Below are positions 53,924 through 64,000 of a stretch of 64,000 nucleotides of DNA, piece after piece (position 1 is the stretch's first letter; every line of letters starts with the position of its first letter). The notes below the pieces were generated by a model, which saw nothing but the letters and a program-made list of their open reading frames with translations, did not search any database and had not been told where the DNA came from. Made by a program: the position numbers and the translations under genes. The stretch spans positions 1,994,001 through 2,058,000 of the forward strand of contig CM034395.1 in assembly GCA_019925095.2 (NCBI GenBank), in the 5' to 3' direction. Source of the stretch: Dendrolimus kikuchii (Eukaryota; Arthropoda; Insecta; Lepidoptera; Lasiocampidae).

Positions 53924-54091
53924 ATGTGGAACGGTTATTCGACCCACCTCTTGACATGGGTCGTTGTGAACGTTGTGTGATCGAAAATGACGAAGTCATT
54001 AGTGACGTTTTCGCCATGACCACAACGACCACAGTCGCCTTGTGGAATGATTAACGGAGCATTTTGGGCGTTGTAAGCTACTAATGGAACG

Positions 54092-55019
54092 CGCTGTATA
54101 TGTATGCATCTTATGCTGAGTACACATTGAGCCAACCAAGGATAACGAATCTCTTTTGATAGCTTTTGTTAGCTCAACGTGTTCTTGATATTTTAAAATG
54201 TCGCAGCCATCTAGATTTTGTACTAGCATATATAGTTATGACGTCATATTTAGAATAAGTCAAATTGCGCATTAATTATTGTTTAAAAGTGAAGGGAGTG
54301 TCCCGTATAGGGTGGGGGAGCGAGATGCAATGCTCCTACGTCTCAAAGGAAGATCTTCCAGCGAGGCTATTGTTGTTCCTCGCCCTCGCAGACTTAGGCC
54401 CATTTGTTATCGTTGAAAATTTGTATATATTCTTTGTACGTTTCGGGAAACGTTTGCGACCTCAATTATTGTACAGCGCCATCTATTGGCTTGCAAGTGT
54501 TCCACTACAAAAAAAATTAAATTACTTTTTGAAGTGATATTTTAATGCACCCTTTTTTATGCACTCCAAGAACTTCATACGGCTACCGGGAAACTTCCCG
54601 CAGGATTCCTGGAATAAAAAGTATCACAGATCCTATTAAATAATTTTTTCTATCATTCAATGAACGAATCCCATTGGAATTAAAATAAAAAAAACAATTT
54701 GGTAACTGAATAATTTTTTGAAAAAATTCAGCGCGATTCCCGCGATATAAAGTACTGCGGATTTTAAAAAATCCAGGAACTTGCTATTGATCACCAAAAA
54801 CCGCATTGAAATCGGCTTAGTAATTTTTACGTGAATCTCGAACAAACAGACAAATCCTAAAATAATCATCGTGTTCTCCATGGTTTATACAGTCTATATT
54901 ATTTGTTTTTTTTTAACAGCCTCATTATACAGACACTGCATGTTAAGAATTTTATAATATTGTACAATAGATGATACCCTCTCATTTATAATTAAAAATC
55001 CTCATCATCAACCAACTTA
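54092..55019. other. Unassigned spacer
   Basis: GC-richer patch 54290-54420 with a 90-codon open frame (54265-54537) of no recognised family. CAGCGCCATCTATTGGC at 54474 is a phrase I associate with lepidopteran repeats. Confidence 0.4.
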
Positions 55020-55323
55020 TTGCTTATTAGAAATGAGGATATCCGTAAGAGAACCAAGGTAACCGACATAGCTCGCAAAATTAGCAAGTTGAAGTGGCAG
55101 TGGGCCGGTCACATCTGCCGCAGGACCGATGGCCGATGGAGCAAACGAGTCCTGGAGTGGAGACCGCGTCTCGGTAAACGTAGTGTCGGACGCCCTCCAG
55201 CCCGATGGACCGACGACCTATGCAAGGTCGCCGGTAGGCGCTGGCTGAGGAAATCGGAGGACAGGGATGAGTGGCGCCGTCTTGGGGAGGCCTACGTCCA
55301 GCAGTGGACTGCAAATGGCTGAC
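55020..55323 (+). pseudogene. RTE LINE endonuclease-reverse transcriptase C-terminus
   Basis: Open frame RNEDIRKRTKVTDIARKISK, LKWQWAGHICRRTDGRWSKR, GKRSVGRPPARWTDDLCKVA, RRLGEAYVQQWTANG-stop, then GACGACGACGA. This is the very recognisable C-terminus of an RTE-clade polyprotein common in Lepidoptera. Intact but only about 100 codons; distinct from the RAYPARELA family. Confidence 0.9.
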
Positions 55324-55391
55324 GACGACGAACCAACTTATTGCGAAAACAATATTTCTAATATATTCATATATATATAATATAATAATAT

Positions 55392-55541
55392 CAGCTCATT
55401 AATGTCCCACTGCTGAGAGCTCGGGCCTCCCATTATAGGGGGAACAGACAGTATACCCGCCACGCGGTTGACACATCGGTTATCTCGATGTGCAGGTTGC
55501 ATCACGATGTTTTCCTTCACCGTTGTTAGCACATGGTAATC
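55392..55541. repeat. Dispersed SINE-like repeat (inverse of 5872-6032)
   Basis: AATGTCCCACTGCTGAGAGC, GAACAGACAGTATACCCGCC, CACGATGTTTTCCTTCACCG. Reverse orientation relative to the copy at 5872. Confidence 0.65.
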
Positions 55542-55774
55542 GTAACAATATATATTCATATACCTGATGAATAGACATATAAATATAATTCAATTTCAAC
55601 GTGTTGTAGAATATTTATTTATTATGTAAATAATGGTCGACTAGCGCATGTAAAAAAAATAAACGATTAGACTATTTCAAGCGCGGTATTTTATTTTCAT
55701 TTCGACCTTTCGGCCAGTTTTCAGTAGCCGTAATAACGGAAAAATTAAATTAAATTACAAAAAATAATAAAATA

Positions 55775-56068
55775 CATACATACATATATAACTTCACGCC
55801 AGTTCCCTTGCGGGGTAGGCATGAACAACAACAGAGCGCCATTTAGGCTTATTCTTACGCACCTCACTTGCTTCTTTGACATTCATAACTCTTGTCATGC
55901 ACGCTCGTCTGTTCTTAAGGCTCCTGACATCACCTTCTGCTAGTACACGATCAATTTGATAATGGAAGGTGTGTCGTGGCCTTCCACGACTTCTGCATCC
56001 ATCCACTTTTGCATTGTATATCTGTTTAGTCATTCTTTCATCTTGCATTCTTTCCACATGCCTGAACC
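55775..56068 (-). mobile_element. RTE-like LINE family 1, 3' part (split copy)
   Basis: CATACATACATATATA tail and the RAYPARELA end. The coding sequence is interrupted after the GFGHVERM codons by a family A insertion and resumes at 56384. Confidence 0.9.
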
Positions 56069-56383
56069 TTATCCGTGCAGGAACGGAGAAAGAATACAAT
56101 TTCCTGCGGCCGGGCGGCCTGTCGTAAGAGGTGACCTAACAACCCACAGCCAGGTGGTAGGGCATTTGCCCGACTGGACGGCTACCACCCCTGGTCTAAA
56201 GTATGTCGCCATAACAACCTTCGAGTTGTGTTCCGGCATTAGTGACCAGGTTCCAGTTTCCCTTAAGAAAGCAGCAGCGCATTTGTAGCACTTTTGGTGT
56301 TGCAAATGTCCATAGGCGATGGAAACCGCTTTCCATCAAGTGGGCCATTTACCTGTCTGCTGATCTCCTGCAATAAAAAAAAA
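56069..56383 (+). mobile_element. Family A copy inserted into the RTE-like LINE
   Basis: TTATCCGTGCAGG to CTCCTGCAATAAAAAAAAAA. The interrupted LINE sequence shows only AACC duplicated (56065-56068 and 56384-56387). Because the target sequence is known, this copy defines the ends of family A: 315 bp including poly(A). Confidence 0.95.
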
Positions 56384-56608
56384 AACCACCGGAGCATTCC
56401 TTTCCTTACCTTCACCCCGACACTCTCTTTCAGACCAACTCTCTTTCTTACTTCGGTATTACGAACGCGGTCCGCGAGCGTCACTCGGCAGATTTTGCGC
56501 AGTGCTCGCATCTCGACCGCGTTTACTCTACTTTCATGCTCTCTCTTCCATACCTAACTCTCGCTTCCATACGTGAGCGTAGGTACCAGCACCGCGTTGT
56601 GTATGGCA
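56384..56608 (-). mobile_element. RTE-like LINE family 1, 5' part of split copy
   Basis: Continues to the TYGSE codons and further (ACGTGAGCGTAGGTACCAGC, GTGTATGGC), so the original insertion was about 520 bp. Confidence 0.9.
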
Positions 56609-57155
56609 AGCTCAATAAAGTACTACGCTTAAAACCGTTAAAAAGTAGTTATATTAGTAGTGTCATGTGTTATCTATCCAATTCAACAAAATACTCGATA
56701 ATTTACATGTATTTAAAATTTTGAGTCCCATCCCTACGCTTCGCCATAAAAATTCTTCAAGGGCCGTTTAACAGGGTAGTGTAGTTATTCGATATATTGG
56801 ATATCGGTATTCCTAATTGCTACAAAAAGCAAACGTAATACTACACTACCTATGCGGTTGAAACTTGCAAATTGACATGTCGTAACTGACATTTAAAGAA
56901 TGCTTAATTTTTTTTTTTAATTTTGTAAATGGAAATGTTATGGTGTTGCTTCTTGTAGAATGTAATTATTGTCTATGCCCCTGTAATATAGAGGTTGTTG
57001 GGTTTTATGACTCCAGTTTTTATCAGATGTAATTCAGTAATTTCTTATTTCGCTTTTAAGGCATTTATGTCATCAAATTTACATCTAATTACTTTTGTAC
57101 GGTTCGTAATTTAAAGAACACATTATATGTATATTTTGCTAAAATTTCCAACACA
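56609..57155. other. AT-rich spacer with small inverted pair
   Basis: GGGTAGTGTAGTTATT at 56776-56791 and AATACTACACTACC at about 56839-56852 are inverted and could be a tiny MITE. Otherwise nothing. Confidence 0.4.
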
Positions 57156-57458
57156 TTTTTCTATTGCATTAGTTCAGCAGACAGGCAGACGGCCCACTTG
57201 ATCTAAAGGTTACCATCGCCTATGGACATTTGCAACACAATAGGCTACAAATGCGCTGTTGCTCTCCTAAGGGATATTGAAACCTGGTGAATATTGCCAG
57301 AACACAACTCAAGGTTGTTATGGTGGCATACTCTAGACCAGGGGTGGTAGCTATTCAGTCAGAAAATACCCTACTACCTGGCTGTAGGTTGTTTTGTCGC
57401 CTCTTACGACAGGCCGTCCGGCTGCAGGAAATTGTATTCTTTCTCTGTTCCTGCACTA
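57156..57458 (-). mobile_element. Family A, moderately diverged
   Basis: CTATTGCATTAGTTCAGCAG to TTCTCTGTTCCTGCACTAG; several small indels. Confidence 0.85.
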
Positions 57459-57599
57459 GACAAGATAGACAATCAAACAACTTTGATATAAGTAATTTTC
57501 AACTTTATTGTCAAATAGTTAAACATAATTTTCTGTGAAATAGTTTTTCTAGTACTTACTTTGAAAGGTAACACGTGCTCGCGGAACGTTAAATGAATC

Positions 57600-57720
57600 A
57601 ATTTGAATACTGACGAACATTTTCATACCACAACTGTATAAGCCCTAAAAGTACGAGCTTTGCTCTCAACGTGTAAAGCAAAATTATTATTACTATTACG
57701 CAACATTAAACTTATGGGAG
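57600..57720. repeat. Unnamed repeat, first copy
   Basis: CAACTGTATAAGCCCTAAAA ... GTAAAGCAAAATTATTATTA ... GCAACATTAAACTTATGG. A second copy at 59347-59800 is split by a LINE fragment. Confidence 0.6.
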
Positions 57721-57768
57721 CTGCATACGTCTAGTCATCGCAGCGGACAACGAGCTACTGGCACGCGC

Positions 57769-59345
57769 ATTTTTTTATTGGAGCTGGACCTAGCTGAATA
57801 GCAGCAGATGACTGTTTCAACGATACCGGACTTTGGGGGCTTCCCGACTCCGTGAGAGCGGAGGCGTTCAGCCCGGAAGCAGCGCGCTCGAGGAGGCACC
57901 TCCTGTGAGGTTCGACCTCGGCTCGACCGCTGCGGGAGATTGACTCTATATTGAGATTTTTTTTTTTTTTTTTTAGTGCTTTCCTAGCTCAGGCGAACGA
58001 GATTGCCCGAGTCAATTGCCTTTTATTTTTACTTTATTTAAAAATTTACATATTATGTTCGTTTATTACTACTACTTATATTACGCAAATAATTTTACTC
58101 TGTTGGAACTTGTTGGTTTGGATTGGGAAGGGTTGGGATTAGGTTAGGGTGGGTTGGATTCTTAGTTTTTATTTCTTTATTATTTAAATACATTAACTTT
58201 TTATACTAGTTTACATAAGTAGCTTATTTATAGGTTTTTGCATATATATATATCTACTTATATTTCGAGTTATTTATATTTCCAAAATAGTACATTCTCT
58301 TAATATACATAATTTTTAACACATATATTAATAAATTTTTAATTTTTATTTTCTCATATTATATATAATATTCATTTTACATTTCTAGTTTTAATTGCGT
58401 AAGTAGTCGTATTCTTAGCCGTAAAAGGCTGAATGAGCTAAGCCAACAGGCTGAAGTGATTATAATATGGGGACCAATTATAGACTCCGCCGGCGGAGCC
58501 GATCCTAGTCTATCATTACTACCGCTTCGCAACGTGTTATAGCTGGAGGAGAAGAAGCGGCGGAAGAAACTCTCCAGCAACACGCCTAAGCTAATCTTGT
58601 ATGGCTACTTGTGTCTGTAGTGAGTGAGTGAGATTGGTGGGTCTTACCTTTGTGTAAGAGGATCCGAGCCGGGGGCTCTCCGGCGTCTGTTTTGTCTGCG
58701 TCTGTTATGCCAGGCTGATGTTCTGAGCCTCGGGGGGTTCATAGTCGCGAGGAGACGGGTGATTTCATCGGGCTCGTCAATGAGTACATTGCGAGGGCGA
58801 CGATTTCTCGTGGGAGCGTTCGGTGTGGGTTTGTAGTTGACCGTTTCCGTCACCAGAGGGTTCGGGTGATGGGGGGCACGGTCAAAGAATCTGCGCGATA
58901 GGGTGATTATGTAGTCTTTGATGGAGGGAAGCTCCAGATCGCGATGCAGGTCGGCGAGCCGCATATAGCGCGGGGCGTCGACTGCAGCACGCAGAAAGTG
59001 GTTCTGGATTCTTTGCAGTCTCCAGATGCTTGCATCGCTGGCGTGGCCGAAGACCACACTCGCATAGGTCATGATGGGGCGGATGCAAGTTTTGTATAGA
59101 GTCACCTTATTTCTAAGGCTCATCTTACTCTTCTTGCATATCAACGGATAGAGTCGGCCTAGGATCCAGTATGCTCTGTTCCCGACCGCTCTGGTGTGCT
59201 TGTGGAAGTACAAGCCTCTATCAAGGGTTACACCAAGATATTTGACTTCGTTAACCCATGGGATAACTCCGTCGAATAGCTTGATGGGCATAAGTTGGTT
59301 GGTGGGGCGAGTATTGGGTGAGAGAGTGCCACGAGTGAACATGAT
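57769..59345 (-). mobile_element. Jockey-like LINE, 3' half
   Basis: Carries 232 codons of RT C-terminus and an 870-bp 3' UTR ending CAGCTCCAATAAAAAAA. The UTR includes the CGTGTTGCTGGAGAGTTTCT stem-loop at 58526-58585. It has about 455 bp (57957-58412) absent from the copy at 9460. Truncated at about 59345 within the ORF. Confidence 0.9.
58644..59342 (-). pseudogene. Jockey-like reverse transcriptase, C-terminal 232 codons
   Basis: VIPWVNEVKYLGVTLDRGL, ILGRLYPLICKKSKMSLRNK, VTLYKTCIRPIMTYASVVFG, LRAAVDAPRYMRLADLHRDL. These are thumb/connection motifs typical of Jockey-clade RTs downstream of the catalytic FADD box, which is not present. The frame is uninterrupted; the last residues differ from the 9461-9700 copy by a frameshift (ends DPLTQR). 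Confidence 0.9.
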
Positions 59346-59346
59346 G

Positions 59347-59800
59347 GCACACCACGATTGTACAAGTCCTAAAAGTGCGAAACTTTGCCCTCATCATGTA
59401 AAGCAAAATTATTATTGTATGTCTTTCAAGACCATGGACAATAAAAATAGCCCAGACTTTTGGAGGGCTTGCGTGGGGCCATGGGCAGGCCAACACGTAG
59501 AGGCCCTTTGACAAATTTAATGTAAATGTGGCGTGACACTGACCGGCGATTATCCCTGTCTACACCATATAGTAATGCACCCAAGGACAAGCCCCGACCA
59601 GTGTATGACTATTGTGGGAAATGAGGACAAAAAGTACCGGGCTATTGGGGTGAACTGCTAATGGTACTAGGGGTCTGGGAATGTGGGGAATATGACCTCT
59701 GCCCGTCGCAATGTTCAGGGAACATGGAAAAATGGGCAGACGGTGACTCGCCACTCCACTATTACTATTAACAAAGTATCAGGCAACATTAAACTCATGG
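59347..59800. repeat. Unnamed repeat, second copy, interrupted
   Basis: GATTGTACAAGTCCTAAAAG ... GTAAAGCAAAATTATTATT, then a LINE fragment, then ATTACTATTA ... GGCAACATTAAACTCATGG. Comparison with 57600-57720 shows the interruption precisely. Confidence 0.65.
59432..59757 (-). mobile_element. LINE-like 3' end with (TAA)n tail, 5'-truncated
   Basis: Reverse complement of the end of 53035-53683, from GGAGTGGCGAGTC to CTTGAAAGACATACAATAATAA. Inserted into the unnamed repeat. Confidence 0.75.
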
Positions 59801-60196
59801 ATTTTTCGATGAAGGAAGTTGTTGATTACAGGTGATTATTAATAAACAATCGATTATTATGCAGTCATCGTGATTTATATCTAATTCATACAAGAAATCT
59901 GATAGAGGCGAGATTACCGGAAGAATTTATTATAAATTACGACCGACTAGATCATAAATTGTGGATTTAAATTGGATATCATGCAGAAACGTGAAGGGGA
60001 GCTTTGACACGGACTGATTTTAGTAATGCGACCACTCGAATATGGCCAAACTTAGAAGAATTTTAACTTTCTAATAATTAGCATAATACATTTAAACATC
60101 TCTATTAAGCTGGGGTCGCACTTGCGTTAATGTTAAAGTTGTTGTGATCACAATAATGCTTCTTATTTATATAACGATATACTAACTATATATATA
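59801..60196. other. AT-rich spacer
   Basis: Nothing recognised. Confidence 0.35.
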
Positions 60197-60731
60197 GCCA
60201 GAAGGCCCAGCTCGCCATAGACAACGCGGTGCTGGTACCTACGCTCACGTATGGATGCGAGAGTTGGGTATGGAAGAGAGAGCATGAAAGTAGAGTAAAC
60301 GCGGTCGAGATGCGAGCACTGCGCAAAATCTGCGGAGTGACGCTCGCGGACCGCGTTCGTAATACCGAAGTAAGAAAGAGAGTTGGTCTGAAAGAGAGTG
60401 TCGGGGTGAAGGTAAGGAAAGGAATGCTCCGGTGGTTCGGGCATGTGGAAAGAATGCATGATGAAAGAATGACTAAACAGATATACAATGCAAAAGTGGA
60501 TGGATGCAGAAGTCGTGGAAGGCCACGACACACCTTCCATGATCAAATTGATCGTGTACTAGCAGAAGGTGAGGTCAGGAGCCTTAAGAACAGACGAGCT
60601 TGCATGACAAGAGTTATGAATGTCAAAGAGGCAAGTGAGGTGTGTAAGAATAAGCCTAAATGGCACTCTGTTGTTCGTGCCTACCCCGCAAGGGAACTGG
60701 CGTGAAGTTATGTATGTATGTATGTATGTAA
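60197..60731 (+). mobile_element. RTE-like LINE family 1, 5'-truncated
   Basis: About 535 bp ending (GTAT)n; 5' edge at AGCCAGAAGGCCCAGC after a TATA run. Confidence 0.9.
60229..60705 (+). pseudogene. RTE-like reverse transcriptase, C-terminal about 160 codons
   Basis: Uninterrupted frame VLVPTLTYGCESWVWKREHE to RAYPARELA-stop, almost identical to 45308-45871, indicating recent activity of the source element. No catalytic domain. Confidence 0.85.
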
Positions 60732-61559
60732 TATCTCAAGACCCAGTTAGCTTATGAGTAGTTAATATTCTAAAAGAATTTTAATGACTCGAAAACATAT
60801 CTTTACATGCTTCTATTTAGCTTGGGCCTAAAGCCTCTTAACATTAATGACTTGTGTTATTGATTTACATTGCCTTATAAGTGGTGTAGTTAATGAATAA
60901 AACATACATTATAATTACTTTGTAACTATAACGATATTCTAATGTTGGCTTGCAAAAACATCATTAATGCCAATGAACATTAAACTAAGTCAATTTATCG
61001 GCCGTCATAGCACACTGAGCGCAGTAAAATTCACGAGCGATTTCATAATGAACAGCGGTGTTGTGTTACAAGGACTTTGCTTCACGGAGTCGATAAAAAC
61101 GCGGCGTTTAAAAGCTCTTTACACTTTTTATTAATATTATTGAAAAAATAAAGAAGAGAGAAAGAAAGAAAAATAATTTCTAAAATGCGACACACACAAA
61201 ACAACAAAACGCATAATGATACAAAACATATTTAAAAAAGAATTGTATGCCGCAATTTGCGAAATCATCAATCAAATCAAAACATAGTCTGCCTCAGCGC
61301 TGATTTTCAATACCCACCTCCTCAATCACACATGTCAAGCGACTCACCGTAAAAACAAGAAAATTTAAAATTATTAAAATTTAGTATACTTTAAACATAA
61401 TATAATTTACGGAGGGCTCGTTTTAAGACCGACTAAGAAGAATACGGAGACTAAGTTATGTGGGGAATAAATGTCTAGCCGTGCTGCCTCCCCCAAACTC
61501 CGGTAGAAGAAATCACACCGAAAAATCCTCGAACAACGTTATGAGGGATGTCATTTTAA
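60732..61559. other. Unassigned spacer
   Basis: AT-rich; 61410-61550 is somewhat GC-richer with no recognised frame. Confidence 0.35.
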
Positions 61560-61906
61560 TTGGTCTAAATTCGAAATAAATAAATTAATTAATTTAAATT
61601 ATAAGTTTGAACATTATTAAGGTTCTGTTGTCAAATACTATACTTCTATAATCACAGATTTCGCCACGGCTACATTGTTAATTTGACTTTAACAATAAAC
61701 AAAAGAGTATATATGAGTGTGTGTGTCAAATACATGGTACTGTGGGTAATGTTTTTTTTTAAGTATTAATGTATTTTGTATGCATAAATTTAAAAGATAT
61801 TAGCATTACATTCCTTCTCTATATAAACTATAAGTGTGCGAAATTTCATACTCCTCCGTCCGCGCAATATTCGTAAAAAGGGGTACAAAGTTTTTGCTTC
61901 ACGTAT
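61560..61906 (-). mobile_element. Non-autonomous Helitron, ends lost
   Basis: Body shared with 43922-44300 (AAATTATAAGTTTGAACATT, CTTCTCTATATAAACTATAA). The CTAG terminus is not preserved. Confidence 0.75.
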
Positions 61907-63001
61907 AATAATAATGATATAAATCAAATGCTTAAAAGTAATTTATTTATTATTACTTATACCTAAATTACTACTAATATATTGGTTTATGTCAATTGCT
62001 TATTAAAAAAGTCGCGCATTTTCTACTAAAGCATATTTTTAGCTATAACTCCCTGCGTTACGCCACTTCACTTTTTATTATTTTTTTAAATACAGACAAC
62101 TCAGACACAAATTATATGAGTCAATAAAACTGTGTTAGTAATTTAATTTTCAATGAATACCTATTTGATCCTCTGCATCAACCTCAACATCATAGGATTA
62201 TCGCATTTATTGGCTATAATGTTATACATACATCCCTAGCTCTGTAAGCTTTTTATAAATTTTATTATATTGTATAATATTAATAACTGTTGTTTTATTA
62301 ATTCAGTTAGCTACTTTATGATATGTTACAGTTATTTAGTAGCATAGTTGTTCTTGTCATGTTTCCGTTTAAAGTTAATAATTTATTTTGTTATGTACCC
62401 TCTTATTTCTAAACGATACAATCAGCCATTTCCTTAATTGAATAATAATGTTATATTTTTATTCTGTGATTAGCGCCTGTTTTGTATAGAGTAGTTAGTT
62501 GTGTATAATTCACCATAATTTTATATAACAGTGTTATCTATAATATGATGAGCTAATTGTGTAGATTATAATTCAAAATCTTTCAATTGTATATAGACGG
62601 TATTCATTACATTTTATTTTTATGTTGGCAGACGCGATAAATTTATACTGTATTCGGTTTGTATTATTACATGTAAAACTTTAAGTATATTTTTTCATAT
62701 AATATATTGTATAAAATATTATCTGGAATTTCCAAACAGGCATTAAATTCTTTTCATTCATAACACTTTAATTAAAATAATGTTTATCAATGACTTCGAT
62801 CCGCTTTCGGTTGCTGAGTTTCATGTACTGTAAAAATTGTTGGAGGGATGGCGAAGTGTTCTAAAAATGCTTGTAGAGTGTGAACAGTCTAATAAATGTG
62901 TTAAAACCGTAAAGTTCTTTGATTATAACTATGTGACCAGTTGCTGTTCTTTTGTTACCATAAACCCTTCTGAGTTGTTGCGAGTATTACAGATATTCGA
63001 T
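61907..63001. other. AT-rich spacer
   Basis: No gene or repeat recognised over about 1.1 kb. Confidence 0.35.
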
Positions 63002-63011
63002 TATATCGATC

Positions 63012-63114
63012 ATACACATACATACATAACTTCACGCCAGTTAGCTTGCGGGGTAGGCACGGACAACAGAGCGCCATTTAGGCTTATTCTTACACACCTC
63101 ACTTGCTTCTTTGA
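63012..63114 (-). mobile_element. RTE-like LINE family 1, minimal 3' end with 10-bp TSD
   Basis: Only about 103 bp. TATATCGATC at 63002-63011 and 63115-63124. Shows how short productive insertions of this family can be. Confidence 0.9.
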
Positions 63115-63124
63115 TATATCGATC

Positions 63125-63534
63125 GTGCGTTCATAAAACGCCAGCGTTGTCTGTAGTCGGAACGCTGACAGTGTATTCAGTCCCTAGTAATTTTTTCCGC
63201 TCGTCAAACTACGTCAATTTTTTACATACAAACATACATTCGTGCGTGCCTATAAATCACTTCATTGGAGTATAATTATGGTAGTAATTACGTTTCTTGT
63301 CTAAAAGCGTCAATGTGTGAACATAAATTTTGTTTTTGTCCATTGTTTTTAAGTTGTATTGTTGTATCAATATATGATGTATGTATTATTGAAATATGAT
63401 GAGTTTCTTTTAGGTTGTTTATTAACGCGGCCATGCGAAACAAATGTATGCAGCTGCATTGATAGTATAGTTCTTTTTATGGGAGTTTGATATCATCAGT
63501 TAACCCTTACATTACTACATACGCCTGCTACTAT
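63125..63534. other. AT-rich spacer
   Basis: Nothing recognised. Confidence 0.35.
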
Positions 63535-63780
63535 GCCTGGTGGTAGGGCATTTGCCCGACTGGATGGCTACCACTGGTCTAGTGTATGCCATCATAACAA
63601 CCTTAAGTTGTGTTCCGGCATTATTAGTTTTAGTGAGTGATGTGACCAGATTTTAGTCTCCCTCAAGAGAGCAGCAGCGCATTTGTAGCCACTTTGGTGT
63701 TGCAAATGTCTATAGGCGATGGTAACCGCTTTCCATCAAGTGGGCCGTCTGCCTGTCTGCTGATCTCCTGCAATAAAAAA
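63535..63780 (+). mobile_element. Family A, 5'-truncated
   Basis: Begins CTGGTGGTAGGGCATTTGCC, ends CTCCTGCAATAAAAAA; contains a 14-bp local insertion (TATTAGTTTTAGTGAGTGA in place of TAGTGA). Confidence 0.85.
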
Positions 63781-64000
63781 GAATCTCCCAATTTGGCCTA
63801 TACTGATAATTGAGACAAAGATAAGATTTTTAACACTAAGAACGCCAGTAATGGAATATACGACGAGTATTTATTTTAATTTTGACGTAACAAAGCATTT
63901 TATTGTTGATTTTATTAAAATTTATTTATTTGTTTTACTAATTAAATATTACGTAACTAGGAATAGTTTTATAAAATATTATTATTATATAATTTACAAA

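Larger units (their letters stand above)
52954..54091. mobile_element. TIR-bounded composite element
   Basis: CGTTCCATTAG-AGA-CTCACAACGACC at the left and its inverted relative (CGTTCCATTAG-TAG-CTTACAACGCCC) ending at 54091. Inside are a LINE segment (53035-53683) and a SINE (53695-53923). The remaining host element is about 240 bp and has an inner dyad GGTCGTTGTG/CACAACGACC. No clear TSD. Confidence 0.6.

Noticed and set aside
54265..54537. 90-codon frame as a host exon
   Set aside because: No recognisable family and no convincing splice signals; sits beside repeat-like sequence.

Overview
This window looks like gene-poor, repeat-saturated nuclear DNA from an insect, most likely a moth or butterfly. 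That call rests on a mixture of repeat types I associate with Lepidoptera: non-LTR retrotransposons with RTE-like and Jockey-like reverse-transcriptase C-termini, AT-rich Helitrons ending in CTAG, a tRNA-derived SINE, solo LTRs, and short TIR elements, all in AT-rich spacer. I found no host protein gene, rRNA gene or functional tRNA gene. Nearly every open frame over 60 codons is a fragment of, or a shadow of, a mobile element.

Three families dominate. Family A is a retroposon of about 315 bp that runs from TTATCCGTGCAGG to CTCCTGCAATAAA(A)n. It has roughly thirty copies in both orientations, some 5'-truncated and flanked by 4-10 bp target-site duplications (TSDs). The RTE-like LINE has about fifteen copies, all 3' ends of very different length. 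They encode a tail ending RAYPARELA-stop, followed by a (GTAT)n tract. The tRNA-derived SINE has seven copies with A- and B-box-like promoter motifs. Around these lie Helitrons (best marked at 2318-2769, 12082-12229 and 43922-44300), three solo LTRs of one LTR retrotransposon (14530, 34766 and 41001), two Jockey-like insertions (9460-10048 and 57769-59345), and 3' ends of several other LINEs.

Layout: 0-9 kb holds LINE, Helitron and family A fragments. 9.4-10.1 kb is a clean Jockey insertion with a 14-bp TSD. 11.5-14.3 kb holds a Copia gag-protease remnant abutting a 596-bp TIR element, bracketed by inverted copies of an unnamed repeat. 14.5-16.2 kb has a solo LTR, two adjacent perfect palindromes, and a Helitron containing a fold-back element. 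17-31 kb is mostly family A and LINE debris. 32.26-33.6 kb is a tandem array of a 138-bp unit. 34-44 kb has two solo LTRs, Helitrons and a SINE. 45.26-46.75 kb is a hAT-like DNA transposon with matching ends, and an RTE fragment and a SINE inserted inside it. 47-51 kb contains a TTAA-flanked element, a TA-flanked pogo-like element, a roughly 185-bp tandem repeat, and a long-TIR fold-back element. 53-54 kb is a TIR-bounded composite with a LINE and a SINE inside. 55-60.7 kb is nested RTE, family A and Jockey sequence. The last 3 kb is AT-rich with two small insertions.

Nothing here forms an operon or pathway. The informative biology is the insertion chronology (nested elements and TSDs), the satellite array and several long perfect palindromes. 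I did not identify an undescribed functional system. The best candidates for something unusual are the double palindrome at 15169-15258, the 138-bp array, and a stem-loop shared between the 3' UTRs of LINE families that appear distinct.
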